NCBI GenBank assembly: GCA_022606425.2
Contig: JAHDVF020000493.1
Coordinates: forward strand, 744,001 to 808,000
Source: Lepidostoma basale
Lineage: Eukaryota > Arthropoda > Insecta > Trichoptera > Lepidostomatidae
Reading direction: 5' to 3'
DNA: 64,000 bases
Both the position numbers and the translations under genes were made by a program. Shown here piece after piece: positions 10,655 to 20,745 of the stretch; position 1 is the first letter of the stretch; every line of letters starts with the position of its first letter. The notes below the pieces were generated by a model. The model did not search any database, was not told the DNA's origin, and worked only from the letters and a program-made list of their open reading frames with translations.

Positions 10655-10897
10655 CTGTTAAAATTTATAACACTGTTATAATATCACAATATATATTTTT
10701 ATTCACTGAGAATGTCGTGACAGCTGTTTCGCCAACCGTTGTTGGCATCATCAGGTGTTACAAAAAACTGCGTTTTGAAACTTGAGTTTTTTGTAACACC
10801 TGATGATGCCAACATTGGTTGCGAAACAGCTGTCGCGACATTCTCAGTGAACAAAAATAAATTGTGATATTATAATAGTGTTACAAATTTTAACAGT
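10655..10897. repeat. F2-family palindrome with two hammerhead-like cores
   Basis: Near-perfect inverted repeat with ~110-bp arms around a short spacer (GCGTTTTGAAACTTGAG). Both arms carry the core. The minus-strand copy (10719-10754) reads CTGATGA-T-GCCAAC-loop-GTTGGC-GAAACAGCTGTC with a perfect 6-bp stem. The plus copy (10800-10834) has one weakened stem base. The outer ends read ACTGTTAAAATTTATAACAC. Confidence 0.8.
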
Positions 10898-11315
10898 AGT
10901 GACCTATGGGTGTGAGGCGTGGACAATGACAGCGAAATCCGCAGAGCGACTGGATACTTTTGAGAGAAGGGTGCTGCGCAGAATTCTGGGACCTGTGAAT
11001 GACGGTGAAAGCTGGAGAGTGCGGCATAATGACGAGCTGTACTATATTTAAAAATCTCCCAGTCTCTCCACATAGGTTAGACTGAATAGACTGAGATGGG
11101 CCGGTCACTTGCAGAGGATGCCGTCATCGCGAAATCCAAAAAGATTGCTGGAGTGACACCCAGGTGGTAGAAGACCAATTGGACGACCAAGGCTGCGATG
11201 GGAGGATGAAGTTGGGAGAGATAGGGGTAGATAGAGGAAAGGAGGAGTTGGAGGCGAAGAATCCTGGAGGCTAAGGCTCGATATGGGCTGTAGGGCCATC
11301 GGAAAAGAAGAAGAA
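10898..11315 (+). mobile_element. LINE-R C-terminus with GAA tail
   Basis: Translates with a few breaks as VTYGCEAWTMTAKSAERLDT, FERRVLRRILGPVNDGESWR, RLNRLRWAGHLQRM, GRRPIGRPRLRWEDEV, then a GAAGAAGAAGAA tail. YGCEAWT/LRRI.GP/RWAGH/GRPR.RW are conserved words of arthropod LINE RT proteins. It abuts the F2 palindrome directly. Confidence 0.8.
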
Positions 11316-11657
11316 TAATGTTGAAGTGTTTCGGCCATCGACTATTTAAAGGTGTTTAATTGCCCATATTTTACTAATACATCGTATTTATTTTTAATGA
11401 TTCATACAGAAACGGTTAATTTAATTGAGTTATAGAAAAAATAAGAAATAATGAGTTAAGAAATAAATCAAAACCGACACAGCAGCTTTAGCTAATTTAA
11501 CGCTTGAAAACAACCAAGGATTGTTTCGGTTGCAAATTATCTTTATTGCAGTCATATTTATTTTCTTCAATAAAATATTTTTATTCTAATTTTCCTCTGA
11601 TCATCATTTTTTAATTTACATAATATCACTGCATTACACATTAATTTATATTATAAC
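11316..11657. other. F2 tail remnant and AT-rich DNA
   Basis: AATAATGTTGAAGTGTTTCG at 11316-11333 is the flank of the F2 family, displaced by the LINE-R insertion. Beyond it nothing is recognised. Confidence 0.45.
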
Positions 11658-11737
11658 ACTGCGTTGGTTTGGACATATGGAACGCGTGGTTAATAAAGTA
11701 TACGTTAACGATGTAAATGGAGTATGGAGTCGGATTA
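11658..11737 (+). mobile_element. LINE-A copy 4 (remnant)
   Basis: About 80 bp encoding WFGHMERVVNKVYVNDVNGV, truncated at both ends. LINE-D is inserted at its right end. Confidence 0.75.
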
Positions 11738-12164
11738 CTTACTTACTTCCTATGGCTATACAACTCTTGAAGAGTTTTGGCCTCCTTGATGATTTTTCGC
11801 CAAGCTCCTTGATCCTGCGCCTTTTGCTCCCAGCAGTCCGATTCGCCCAACCTAGCCAGATCAGCCAGAACATTGTCCATTAGGCGCTGTCTAGGCCTTC
11901 CTAGAGGTCTTACTCCAGTCGGTCTAGACGCGTATAGGGTCTTGATTGCGTGCCCAATCCATGCTAGACGACCGGCTCTTACGGTGCTCGTTATAAGGGG
12001 CTGCTGGGTCATCGTACGGATCTCTTGGTTGGTCCTATGCCTCCAAGTTCCCGATGCGACACCGGGTCTGGGTCCCAGATCCGGTATTCTCAAACCAGTA
12101 GATTCTTTGTTGTTCTTTTAGAGTCATTGTCCATGACTCGGAACCATATGTCAGCACTGGCTTG
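11738..12164 (-). mobile_element. LINE-D fragment with 14-bp target duplication
   Basis: Minus-strand frame: WRHRTNQEIRTM, ITSTVRAGRLAWIGHAIKT, PTGVRPLGRPRQRLMDNVL, ADLARLGESDCWEQKAQDQG, AWRKIIKEAKTLQEL, with a (AAGT)n tail at 11738-11748. ATGGAGTCGGATTA is present at 11724-11737 and 12165-12178. The frame is open over 116 codons, so this is a fairly young 5'-truncated copy. Confidence 0.85.
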
Positions 12165-12178
12165 ATGGAGTCGGATTA

Positions 12179-12504
12179 ATAAATAAAAAATTCGGCCATT
12201 TTAGAAATCGAAAGATATATTACATAAACACATATTCTAATAAGAACATTAACAATTTAAAATAATAATCTACATAAATATTATAAGGTTACAATTTAGT
12301 AAGATAAATATTTAATTTGATTATGAATTTACTCATACCCTTCTCACTTCAGATATCTTCCGGAATATCGTCAAACATTTTCAGTGTACATTTTCAGTTT
12401 ATATATGAGAGAATTTTGAGATTTATTATTTCCCTGTTTTGTCTTATAGTTATGTTCGTGCTAGTTAACTTTGATCTTCCTTAAGAATTCTTGGGAGTGC
12501 GTCC
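12179..12504. other. AT-rich spacer
   Basis: Nothing recognised. Confidence 0.5.
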
Positions 12505-12605
12505 ATTGTATGACTCGTTGTATGAATATGGAGGAAGCTAGAGAGGTGTGTCAGGTTAGAGTAGTGTGGCGGTCAATTCTCTCTGTATGCCCCTCCAGAT
12601 GAATG
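12505..12605 (+). mobile_element. LINE-A copy 5 (3' end)
   Basis: Encodes MTRCMNMEEAREVCQ and RVVWRSILSV, the terminal block of the TTG-type LINE-A subfamily, without the tail. Confidence 0.75.
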
Positions 12606-12664
12606 ATGATTTTTTTGTGTTGTTAATATTGTCAATATAAAATGAGAATCATCATGAGAATAAT

Positions 12665-13073
12665 ATGAGAATCTATAAAGCATGCGTAAGACCAATTTTG
12701 ACATATGGCGTCGAAGCAAGTGCAGACACAGTAAGGACCAAACAAGTTTTGAGGACTTCCGAAATGAAGACACTGAGGACGATAGCAGGCAAGACACTGA
12801 GGGATCGCGTGAGGAACACCAGAATAAGAGAGATATGTGAGGTTGAGGATATTATAAGATGGAGCAGACAGCGAAAAAGAGACTGGTACGGTCATGTTCT
12901 GAGAATGGACACCACCAGACTCTCCTATATTGCATTGCATAATCAACCTCATGGGACTCGTCCTCGTGGAAGACCTCCTAAAAAGATGGAAGGACAGCTA
13001 GGAATCTACCTCACAGGAGGAGCAACACTCTGGAGAACATACCACATAGCATAGGCACAATAAGGAAGAAGAA
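12665..13073 (+). mobile_element. LINE-C copy, long open frame
   Basis: A 129-codon frame: IYKACVRPILTYGVEASADT, RTSEMKTLRTIAGKTLRDRV, RNTRIREICEVEDIIRW, RDWYGHVLRMD, GTRPRGRPPKKMEGQLG, then a degraded GGAAGAAGAA tail. It contains the typical TYGVE, LRTI.GKTLRDR and GRPPKR words and no RT catalytic motif. Confidence 0.82.
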
Positions 13074-13435
13074 TATTTTCAAAAATGTTGTTTACGACGT
13101 TCCGCCCATCAATCGCCGATACATGTATGCATTTAACGTAATTTTAATTTTTTAAGCCTTCTACGATACAGATTCAAAGATCATGATTTAAGTCAGGGCC
13201 ATAAAAAGTAAGTGCGGTAATAAATTCGATGTTAATTCCGAGTATGCGCACGAAGATTCCATTACGCGTAATGACCGGGTGAAAAAGTACAGTAGTGGGG
13301 GTAGTTACTAGATCTAGTATGTTCAGAGGCACACAGTTACAGTGCTGGACCGATATTTCAATTTAAAAATCTTCTATTATTTATTATATTTAAACTATTT
13401 TCGGCTTTATGTCGTACCACACTCGATATTATTTT
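13074..13435. other. Unclassified spacer
   Basis: Nothing recognised. Confidence 0.5.
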
Positions 13436-13439
13436 CCCG

Positions 13440-13592
13440 CAGATCAAGTCATCATCATCAGCCGTCACATCGTCACATCCACTGCTGAATGTAGGCCTCT
13501 CCCAAAGCACGCCACCGCCCCCTATCCATTGCCGCTTCCATCCATCCATGTCCAGCAATTCTCTTCAGATCGTCGGTCCAGCGGGCAGCGGG
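13440..13592 (-). mobile_element. LINE-M 3' end
   Basis: Minus strand: GRPAARWTDDLKRIAGHGWM-like peptide (LDVPLPAGPTI in the other frame), then GGGAGAGGCCTACATTCAGC and (GATGAT)n. Nearly the same sequence is present on the plus strand at 52245-52510. This kind of end is common in moth and butterfly genomes. Confidence 0.72.
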
Positions 13593-13599
13593 ACGTCCA

Positions 13600-13765
13600 A
13601 CTTTTTTTTTAAGTCATAGGGACTGAGAGGAGTCCCACCGCTTTTCCGAAGCTGTTATAGGCGGACGTTGCCTTTCGTCAGCTTCGCTCTATCAATCCCT
13701 AGGCCCGTACCTCGTCCATGTGGGACTTTCGTTACTGGGGTTTTGTGATAAAAAATAAAACAAGA
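13600..13765 (-). repeat. Repeat Z copy 1, poly-A tailed
   Basis: Read on the minus strand: CCTAGGGATTGATAGAGCGA, AGCTGACGAAAGGCAACG, CTATAACAGCTTCGG and a poly-A run at 13602-13611. Other copies are 14625-14790, 45430-45545 and part of 55490-55575. Probably a short retroposon; no coding frame is conserved. Confidence 0.55.
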
Positions 13766-13769
13766 GGGA

Positions 13770-14515
13770 ACCAGGGAACCCAATTGCATGGGAACGTCTA
13801 ACTCTGCAGAATCCTGTACGCGATCTCCACTCCAGAACCCGTCTCCCCCATCGGCCGTCGGTTCTCTGAAAGATATGGCCGGCCCATCGCCACTTCAGCC
13901 CGCCCATCCTCAGAGCCACCTCAGTCACCATGGTCTGTTGTCGAATAAATTCGTTTCTAAATCTGTCCCTCAAGGTTATTCCAAGCATGGCTCTTTCCAT
14001 GGCGCGTTGGGCGACCTTGAATCCGTAGACTAGACCTTTTGTCATTGTCCACGTCTCGGCTCCGTACGTCATGACTGGCAAGTTGCACTGGTTGAAGAAT
14101 TTAGTCTTGAGGCATTGTGGTATCTTTGAGGTGAGAACATGGCGTAATATTCCAAAGGCCGCCCAACCCAACTGAATTCTTCGGTCGGCTTCTTTCTCGA
14201 AATTGTTTCTACCCGGTTGTATGATTTGGCTAAGATTTGTATATTATTGTACCACTTCGAGAGCCAACCCATCGACGGTTACTGATTTCGGGATAATATG
14301 TTCATTATACATGACTTTCGGCTTGTCCAAATTTATCCCGAGACCCACTCGTCTGGATGCAGTGTTCAGTTCATCAAGCATGCCTTCGAGTTCCCCACAG
14401 ATTCCACCAGAATGAAAATCTCATCTGCAAAGCGAAGGTGGGAAGTGCATTCGCCATTTATGTTGAGGCCACATTCAAACCAGTCCACCAAATGTCAAGT
14501 GATGCACGAATATTT
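13770..14515 (-). mobile_element. LINE-E fragment including the RT catalytic box
   Basis: Minus strand: RFADEIFILVES (14440-14400), the FADD catalytic box with its second Asp changed to Glu. After frame breaks come MTYGAETWTMTKG, RAMERAMLGITLRDRFRNE, LRMGGLKWRWAGHIFQRTDG and RRVLEWR. So it covers RT palm to C-terminus, with stops and shifts at about 14360 and 14290. It cannot be active. The same family is at 41056-41290 and 56190-56710. Confidence 0.82.
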
Positions 14516-14624
14516 AAAAAAAAAATTCTAAAATAAAAATTACGAATAAAATAAAAATTACGAATAAATATGTTATTATCGAGAATATTGCAAATTAATA
14601 ATTGATGGTCATTTCTATACTTTT

Positions 14625-14790
14625 TTTTTTAAGAAAACAGACTATTCTATACGTATTAGAACATAGAAGACCCCACCACATACCCGAGGCTGTTATAGGG
14701 TGCAGCGGCGCCCTTTCGTTAGCCTCGCTCGAACACTTCCTAGGCCTGTCCTTCGTCCTTCCGGGACTGATTTGAGATTTCACATTTAAT
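14625..14790 (-). repeat. Repeat Z copy 2, poly-A tailed
   Basis: AGGCTGTTATAGGGTGCAGC, TTCGTTAGCCTCGCTCGA, CCTAGGCCTGTCC, bounded at the left by a T10 run, the poly-A tail of the minus strand. Confidence 0.55.
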
Positions 14791-14807
14791 CTACTTTATT
14801 TTGTTTC

Positions 14808-15168
14808 ATTTAATATAAGAAGTGAATGCGGTGCGAATGATGGTGTTATGAACAAACTAATGAAAGGATCATTAAGATGGTTTGGACATATGGAAAGAAT
14901 GAATGAAGAAAGAGTGGTAAAAAATATGTATGTTAACGGTGTAAATGGTAACAGAAATAGAGGAAGACCGAGGAAAACACGATCAAATAAATCAAATATT
15001 GAATGTCGGCCATGTGAGGAGTCAGGGTAATCGACGCGCGTGCATGACACGATGTATGAATGTTGAGGAAGCGAGAGAAATATGTCAGGAAAGAAAAGTG
15101 TGGGAATCCATTATTTCTGCCTACCCATTCGGCGAGACGGCGTGATGGTTAGTTAATTAGTTAGTTTA
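14808..15168 (+). mobile_element. LINE-A copy 6
   Basis: From ATAAGAAGTGAATGCGGTGC (RSECG) through NKLMKGSLRWFGHMERMNEE, VYVNGVNG-like residues, RNRGRPRKTR, one frameshift near 14950, then RACMTRCMNVEEAREICQE and ISAYPFGETA, stop and TTAGTTAATTAGTTAG. TTAG-tail subfamily. Confidence 0.85.
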
Positions 15169-15635
15169 TTTCGTTTCCTTCTATGCCTCACACCCACTAA
15201 CGTCTCACACAGTTTATTTAAATAAATAAGTATTCTATACGTATTGATTATGTATCTTATATTTGTAGTTATAGTTAATAAATTTATCTTAAACTGTTTT
15301 AGGTGTAGGGTGTTCAAAAAGTCACAGTACGCCGCTGAAAGGCACCACCCACAACACGCCTAGAGTAATTGGTACATCACACAACCCTGATTAGCATTTT
15401 CATGGGAATATTTTGCGAGCAGGGTGTGGCTAGGAGTAGCTATTTTAATATAAAATGTAGATTCTAGATACATATCGAGAGAGTGTTTTCCTTAGTATAA
15501 TGAGCGTGGTTTCCTTTGATCGGAGAGTGCACACTTATTTTCAAAATGTACTCGTACATTTATAATCATTTGATTTTATTGAAATCACTCAATGGAAGTT
15601 CAATTTAAATAATTATTAAATAAAACTTACTAGAC
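15169..15635. other. Possible DNA-transposon end and spacer
   Basis: GGTGTTCAAAAAGTCACAGTACGCCG, shown here in part, begins near 15307; words like GTGTTCAAAAAGTC are common at ends of mariner-like transposons. No transposase frame follows, apart from a short ATG frame near 15500 that I do not recognise. No opposite terminal repeat was found. Confidence 0.3.
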
Positions 15636-15772
15636 CACCGGAAATCATGTCCAGATGGATGCCGCGCGAAAAGAGACCAAAGAAAAAGATGGACAGACTA
15701 CGTGGAAGAGGACCGGGAGAAATTAGAAAGATCTGGAGAATGGAGAGAGATGACCAGAGACAGGACAACAAT
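15636..15772 (+). mobile_element. LINE-K fragment
   Basis: MSRWMPREKRPKKKMDRLRG, with GRQRKRWTDYVEEDREKLER in the alternate frame. Same family as 8336-8590. Confidence 0.6.
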
Positions 15773-15784
15773 GTGAGGTTATTA

Positions 15785-15992
15785 AAAATAGTAGCATATA
15801 TACAAGTTCCAAAAAATTGTCAAACGTGGTGTCGTAAGAAGGGCGGAATGGGGAATGTTGTTAACATAAAGTGATCGCTTAACCCAACCAATGACAGGTC
15901 ATAAGTCCTATAAACGTCTCGACTACCATATTCTGTTTCCAAATAATTTACATCTTCGTCTCTATTGAGATACAATTAATCCTTAAAAAAGA
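15785..15992 (+). repeat. Repeat W copy 2
   Basis: Shares CATATATACAAGTTCC, GCTTAACCCAACCAATGACA, GGTCATAAGTCCTATAAAC and TTGAGATACAATTAATCC with W copies at 3255 and 17165. Confidence 0.6.
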
Positions 15993-16014
15993 ATATTAAA
16001 ATAAAACTTGTTCA

Positions 16015-16475
16015 TTTAAATTGTTATCCCAACCCTAACGTATGGAAGCGAAGCATGGAACTGGCAGATGAAGGATGAGAGCAGAATAAATGTGGTAGAG
16101 ATGAAGTTCCTAAGACGTATGTGTGGTAGAACGATATACTCGTACGACAGAATCTCAAATGCTGATATAAGAAAGGAATGTAGAGCGGAAGAAGGTATTA
16201 TGAACAAAATTAAGGAGCGCTTGGATAGAGAAAGAATGGTTAAGAAAGAATACGTTAATGATGTAAATGGAGTACGAAGTCGAGGCAGACCGAGGAAAAT
16301 ATGGCATGACCAAATTAATCAAATTTTGAAGGTTGAAGAATCGACGTACTTGTATGCGTCGCTGTATGAATGTGGAGAAAGCTGAGAGGTGTGCCAGGAT
16401 AGAGTAGTGTGGCGGTCCATTCTCTCTGCCTACCCCTGCGGAGAAACCGCATGATGGTTTGTTGTTGTTGTTAAT
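16015..16475 (+). mobile_element. LINE-A copy 7, TTG tail
   Basis: TYGSEAWNWQ(MK)DESRIN, VEMKFLRRMCGRTIYSYDRI, ADIRKECRAEEGIMNK, a deletion, then VKKEYVNDVNGVRSRGRPRK and, after one frameshift, RVVWRSILSAYPCGETA. The tail is GGTTTGTTGTTGTTGTT. AATTTAAATGG after the tail resembles ATTTAAATTG before the 5' end, a possible imperfect target duplication. Confidence 0.85.
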
Positions 16476-16589
16476 TTAAATGGTTAATTAAACTGATAAA
16501 ATTTAAATAACAATTAAACAAACATATTTACTACCACTAATCTGTAAGTATATAAAGGAGTTAGTCTATAACAGTGTCACCAGTTAGTC

Positions 16590-16975
16590 GAAGCCAGCTA
16601 ACCTGGTGAAACTGGTCGCTATCGAAATAGAGAGCATTTTTGTGGAAGTCTTCTTCTCCGGTCTCAATATAAAGATTGGTTTGCAGCAAGGCGATACATT
16701 TTTTGTTGCTCTCCGCTCGGTCTTCGGCAACTCTCTTCAACTCCGCATAGGAGATGCAGCCCATATCTTGGCAAATCTGGTCTAGGTACTCCTGGCGAGG
16801 TCGTCCTCTGCCAATCGATCCTTCGACCATTCCCTCCAATACATCATGCAGGAAACATTCGTGTCGCAACATATGACCAATCCATCTCGCGCGCCTCTCC
16901 GCTATGGTGTTCAATATGTGCCTGTTCTCTTCAACTCTCCTGAGAACCTCCTCATTTGTAACGTGGTCCCTTGAA
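16590..16975 (-). mobile_element. LINE-N C-terminus
   Basis: Minus strand: RDHVTNEEVLRRVEENRHIL, NTIAERRARWIGHMLRHECF, LHDVLEGMVEG, GRGRPRQEYLDQICQDMGC. The RW.GH...GRPR arrangement is the usual LINE C-terminal block. One open frame of about 130 codons, no tail seen. Confidence 0.78.
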
Positions 16976-16979
16976 AGTA

Positions 16980-17160
16980 GTTAATAAAAATCATCGTTAT
17001 ATTTCAATATTATTTAAAATGATTTTTTCATCAAGAGATTCCAGTAAAATTATTGTATTGATAAAACATTTTTTTGAGAACTACTTCCACTTGCGTACTT
17101 GTCTGTTGATGCCAGCGAGCATGGCGAAAACGGTCACTTTTAAAATAAATACAAAAGCTT
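16980..17160 (+). repeat. F4-type hammerhead-like repeat
   Basis: TTGATG-CCAGCGAGCATGG-CGAAAACGGTC at 17108-17135 matches the CCGGT class of hammerhead-like repeats (compare 38913-38944), with one A inserted in the GAAAC box. Confidence 0.5.
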
Positions 17161-17164
17161 AATG

Positions 17165-17510
17165 CTCCATCCATAAAATCCAATCTTCATAGATGGCGCT
17201 AGTGTGTAGATTGAAACTAACATGTGAAGTTTGGTGTTACAGATTAACATATATACAACTTCCAAAAATTTGTCAGACATGGTGGTCGTAAGAAAGGTGG
17301 AATTGGGAATGTTATATTACATAAAGCGTGCGCTTAACCCAGCCAATGACAGGTCATAAGTCCTGTAAACACCTTGATCACCATATTCTGTTTCCAATTT
17401 GCATCTTCGTCTCTATTGAGATACAATTAATCCTTGAATTGATAACCCGCAATGGGTGAAATCCAGTATTCGTCTACAATTATTTGTATACATTCAAAAT
17501 GTTGTTTAAA
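17165..17510 (+). repeat. Repeat W copy 3
   Basis: The longest copy of W: GATGGCGCTAGTGTGTAG, ACTTCCAAAAATTTGTCAGA, CTTAACCCAGCCAATGACAG, TTGAGATACAATTAATCC, ending near GTATACATTCAAAATGTTG. Confidence 0.6.
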
Positions 17511-18125
17511 AATATAATTTAATTTCAATATTACTTACAGAATTGTTCAAGAAACAAGAAAAACCTTTTTTTATCATTAAATTTTCATGCGCAATAACTA
17601 CTATTGAGTAGTTGTTTTTTTATGATAACAACTGAATGTTGTGAAAGTGTAAATTAAGTGTTATAATTATTTAAAAGTTTATGGTCTTGGCAATAAATGT
17701 TAAAACCCACAGCAATTACCTCGCTTCTATAGGGATGTAAAGGAAATGTAATTTTTCGCTATATAATATTATTTCATATGATCTAGAAGGCCAGCGGTGG
17801 CCGTTGTCAATTAATAAAATAACGCGTACAATTATAGAAATAATTATAAAAAATTAAAATAAAAAATAATGTATTTATCAAAATGTTTTCTCTTCTCTTT
17901 GTCTCATCTCGTTTGTCAGCATTACTTCATCTCATTATTATCATTATCACATTATATGTTCTTATTATTTAAGGTTTTTATTAAATTGGACATAAAATTT
18001 AAAGAAAAATTCAAATATTGTACATTATTTCACTTATGTCTCCGAATACGTTATCATAACACAGCAAGAAAGCAATGACAATTATTTGTATTGTAAGTCA
18101 ATAAAACTTATAAAACAATAATAAC
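17511..18125. other. AT-rich spacer
   Basis: Nothing recognised. A frame at 17869-18078 is AT-rich with no family match. Confidence 0.55.
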
Positions 18126-18126
18126 T

Positions 18127-18498
18127 TTCTTCAGACTTATCAGCGAATTCTTTGAGAATTCTGCCATCTTGGAGGGTATCCATCTTTATGTTCCGGATGT
18201 TTTACGTCCCAACATGCAGAACCAACCTGCCTCTGGTGGGCCGGTGGGGAGAACAATCAAACTGCTGAATCGCTTCGGAGATCGACGTCTTTTATATTCG
18301 TGAAAGTACGTTTAGACGACGAATACTCTTGACTTTAGAGAGTATCTTGTATTCCTAATGTCGAACCATCTCTCATGCGTTCCTGGTATTATATAATATA
18401 TTTATTATATTTTACCTGTTCTCAAGTCATCTGTATTAAACTATAAAAATTGTTTGTAATATCTTTTGAGAAAATAAACTGATTTGATTTGATTTGAA
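18127..18498 (+). mobile_element. LINE-B copy 2
   Basis: Frame-shifted remnant of FFENSAILEGIHLYVPD, MQNQPASGGPVGRTIKLLN, SEIDVF-like residues, then a 3' UTR with CCTGGTATTATATAATATA and tail CTGATTTGATTTGATTTG. Matches copies at 3631 and 34977. Confidence 0.8.
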
Positions 18499-18904
18499 AA
18501 TTGCCGGCTATCAAAGGGTTAAGGCATATATTTAAGAACACGTAAAATATAATGAATGCGTGAGAAATGGTTCAATTTTAGGAAATCACTGTGTTAGTTG
18601 GAAGTAAAATATATATTTTTTAGAATTTCTTAGAGATCAATTGCAGTAAGTACAGATTGTTCAGTTAGTACGCCGCTGTAGTCTCTATATAATTTGTAAA
18701 ATGCATTTTTAACAAGCACTAAAGGAAAACGTTGCGGTTGAAATATTAAAATAAAGAAAGAGAATAATTGCAAATTTTATACTAATTACGTTGATTTAAC
18801 GGTTGTTTCTAAAGGAAATCATAAATAATTGTAAGTTCTTTCAATTTTTAAACGAATGCTATAGTATCTACCGCGAGATGAATCTTTGGGAAATTTTATA
18901 TTAT
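18499..18904. other. AT-rich spacer
   Basis: Nothing recognised; GTTAGTACGCCGCTGTAG near 18666 resembles the word at 15325 but is too short to use. Confidence 0.5.
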
Positions 18905-18917
18905 TTGGATAATTAGC

Positions 18918-19394
18918 GAACCATCACGCCGTCTCCCCGGAGGGGTAGGCAGAAAGAATGGAACGCCACACTGTTCTGTCCTGACATACGCCTCTCGCTT
19001 CCTCTACATTAATACATCTTGTCATGCACGCACGTCGATTTTTCCGACTCCTCACGTGACCGACATTCAATATTTGATTGATTTGATAGTGCCACGTTTT
19101 CCTCGGCCTTCCTCTATTTCTAGCTCCGTTCGCGCCGTTCACATATACCTTCTTTACCATTCTGTCTTCACTCATTCTTTCCATGTGTCCAAACCATCTT
19201 AATGACCCTTTCTTATTTTGTTCATAACACTTTCATTCGCAGCACATTCACTTCTTATACTTGCATTTGTCACTCTATCATAAATCATTTGCCACACATT
19301 CGTCTTAGAGATCTCATTTCTACTGCATTTATTCTACTTTCATCCTTCTTTTGCCAGTTCCATGCTTCACTTCCATACATAATTAGTTAGTTAG
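18918..19394 (-). mobile_element. LINE-A copy 8 with 13-bp target duplication
   Basis: Minus strand from ATGTATGGAAGTGAAGCATG (19383) to SAYPSGETA and stop (18927). The frame over MERMSEDRMVKKVYVNGANG, RNRGRPRKTWHYQ, NVGHVRSRKNRRACMTRCIN is intact for 86 codons. TTGGATAATTAGC flanks it (18905-18917, 19395-19407). The 3' tail is almost absent (GGTTC). At the 5' junction lies CTAACTAACTAATT, an extra tail-like sequence that is unexpected there. Confidence 0.87.
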
Positions 19395-19406
19395 TTGGAT
19401 AATTAG

Positions 19407-19510
19407 CCACGCTGCAGGCAGAAATAATGGACTGCCACACTGTTCTTTCTTGACATACATATCTTGCTTCCTCAACATTCAAACATCGTGTCATACACGA
19501 ACCTTGATCT
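19407..19510 (-). mobile_element. LINE-A copy 9 (3' end)
   Basis: Minus strand: MTRCLNVEEARYVCQERTVW-like coding, then SIISA. The end is damaged (CAGCGTGG). Copy 8 landed directly at its 3' edge. Confidence 0.75.
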
Positions 19511-19521
19511 CTCTTCACTTA

Positions 19522-19682
19522 AACGATAATAATAATAATAAAAATAATATGCTAACTTTTAAAGCGCCGTTTTTGTGATGTAATCACCTCAAGGGCGCAT
19601 TAAGACGTGTTTTAAATCTAAAAATCTAAATGTGACCGCTTAAAAAGCGATCGGTTTAAAAGTATAGTAGAACAAAGTATAA
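19522..19682 (-). mobile_element. LINE-L (L2/CR1-like) 3' UTR
   Basis: Nearly identical to the 3' UTR of the longer copy at 47525-48262: GCTAACTTTTAAAGCGCCG, TGTGATGTAATCACCTCAAG, GGCGCATTAAGACG, AAGTATAGTAGAACAAAG. The tail is an ATT repeat at 19522-19535. Confidence 0.75.
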
Positions 19683-19689
19683 ATACTTA

Positions 19690-20098
19690 CTTATTTAATG
19701 ATACTTAAATATTTTATTGATTTGATCATGCAACATTTTCCTCAGTCTTTCTCTCTATATTTTTTCGTTTTTCTTCTCATATTTGTATTTGACACTTTAT
19801 CATTTACAGATTTACCACACATTTATCTAAGAGATATCATTTCTACCTTCGCCTTGCCTTGCTTTATTCTACTTTTGACTTTCTTTCTGGCATCTACAAT
19901 AAATGAAAAACTAAAAAACTAACCAACCCACACGCTTTCTTATCAAATAAATTTTTCTTGATTCCTCAAAATTCATAGATCGTGTTATGAACGATACATC
20001 ATATACCGAATTTATACATATTTATCAAAGATTTCTCGTATCTATCGCATTTATTCTACTTTACCTTTTGACAGTTCCGTGATTTACTTCCATACATA
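19690..20098 (-). mobile_element. Two degenerate LINE-A copies in tandem
   Basis: Both on the minus strand. The first (19690-19920) keeps HVCGKSVNDKVSNTNMR-like and TEENVAC-like words in broken frames. The second (19922-20098) goes from ATGTATGGAAGTAAATCACG to a CTAAC-type tail region. Many stops; older than most copies. Confidence 0.65.
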
Positions 20099-20180
20099 CA
20101 CCAGATAATGGCAGCAAGCTGCCGAAACCGGTCGACGTTAAACACAAGTGGAAACCCACTAAATATACATGTATAATAAC
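20099..20180 (+). repeat. F4-type hammerhead-like repeat
   Basis: AGATAA-T-GGCAGC-AA-GCTGCC-GAAACCGGTC at 20102-20133: a perfect 6-bp stem between a CTGATGA-like box (here CAGATAA) and the GAAAC box, then the GT-C cleavage-type triplet. Flank AAACCCACTAAATAT is as in other F4 repeats. Confidence 0.6.
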
Positions 20181-20184
20181 AATA

Positions 20185-20450
20185 ATAATATACGATCTCA
20201 CATCTGGGCCATACACTGCGTGGGGAAAAGTACCACCTTCTCCATCTGATATTGGAGGGGAAAATGGAGGGACGCCGGGACGGTTGGAGACAAATGTCCT
20301 GGCTGCGAAACGTGAGGGAGTGGACCGGCATCCGAAGTGTGGAGGAGCTGTTCCGAGCGGCGCAGGACAGGGACAGGTTCGCCGAGATGATCGCCAACGT
20401 TGGGGGGACCCGACAGGGCACTTGAAGAAGAAGAAGAATAAAAATAAAAA
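20185..20450 (+). mobile_element. LINE-F C-terminus
   Basis: The frame reads GEKYHLLHLILEGKMEGRRD, GWRQMSWLRNVREWTGIRSV, EELFRAAQDRDRFAEMIANV, GGTRQGT, stop, then AAGAAGAAGAAGAATA. A typical LINE C-terminus and tail with an intact reading frame of about 75 codons. Confidence 0.82.
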
Positions 20451-20499
20451 CTGTATCAATTTTTTTTCGTGTGTTTTCGTAATATTGTGAATACGTATT

Positions 20500-20745
20500 T
20501 ATTGTTTCTTGGACAATGATGTAAAATTCCCTATATAAAATAATTAATACCAATGAAAACGCCTGTTTTCTGGAAGTTTTATTGAATTTTATGTGACTGA
20601 AATGTTTCGCCTGTCTAAGGCATTATTAAATGTAGCTACTTGCGAAACATGTAAGTCACGTAAAAAATAATAAAACTTCTAGAAAACAGACGTTTTCATT
20701 CGTATTAATTATTGTGAAGACGTATTGAATTTTTATTTAAAGATT
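20500..20745. repeat. H-family palindrome copy
   Basis: Flank TGTTTCTTGGACAATGATG, arm GAAAACGCCTGTTTTCTGG, AAATGTTTCGCC, loop, then CGAAACATGTAAGTCACG and the reverse arm. Confidence 0.72.

Noticed and set aside
10800..10834. F2 core as a fully paired hammerhead
   Set aside because: Stem II and III form, but flanking bases do not give a convincing stem I here, so it is listed as hammerhead-like only.
15301..15640. Complete DNA transposon starting GTGTTCAAAAAGTC
   Set aside because: Only one possible end was found; no matching inverted end and no transposase frame.
20056..20553. A long minus-strand frame (165 codons) and overlapping frames on both strands
   Set aside because: It is the antisense of the LINE-F end at 20185-20450 and runs through its GAA tail; no domain in that frame.
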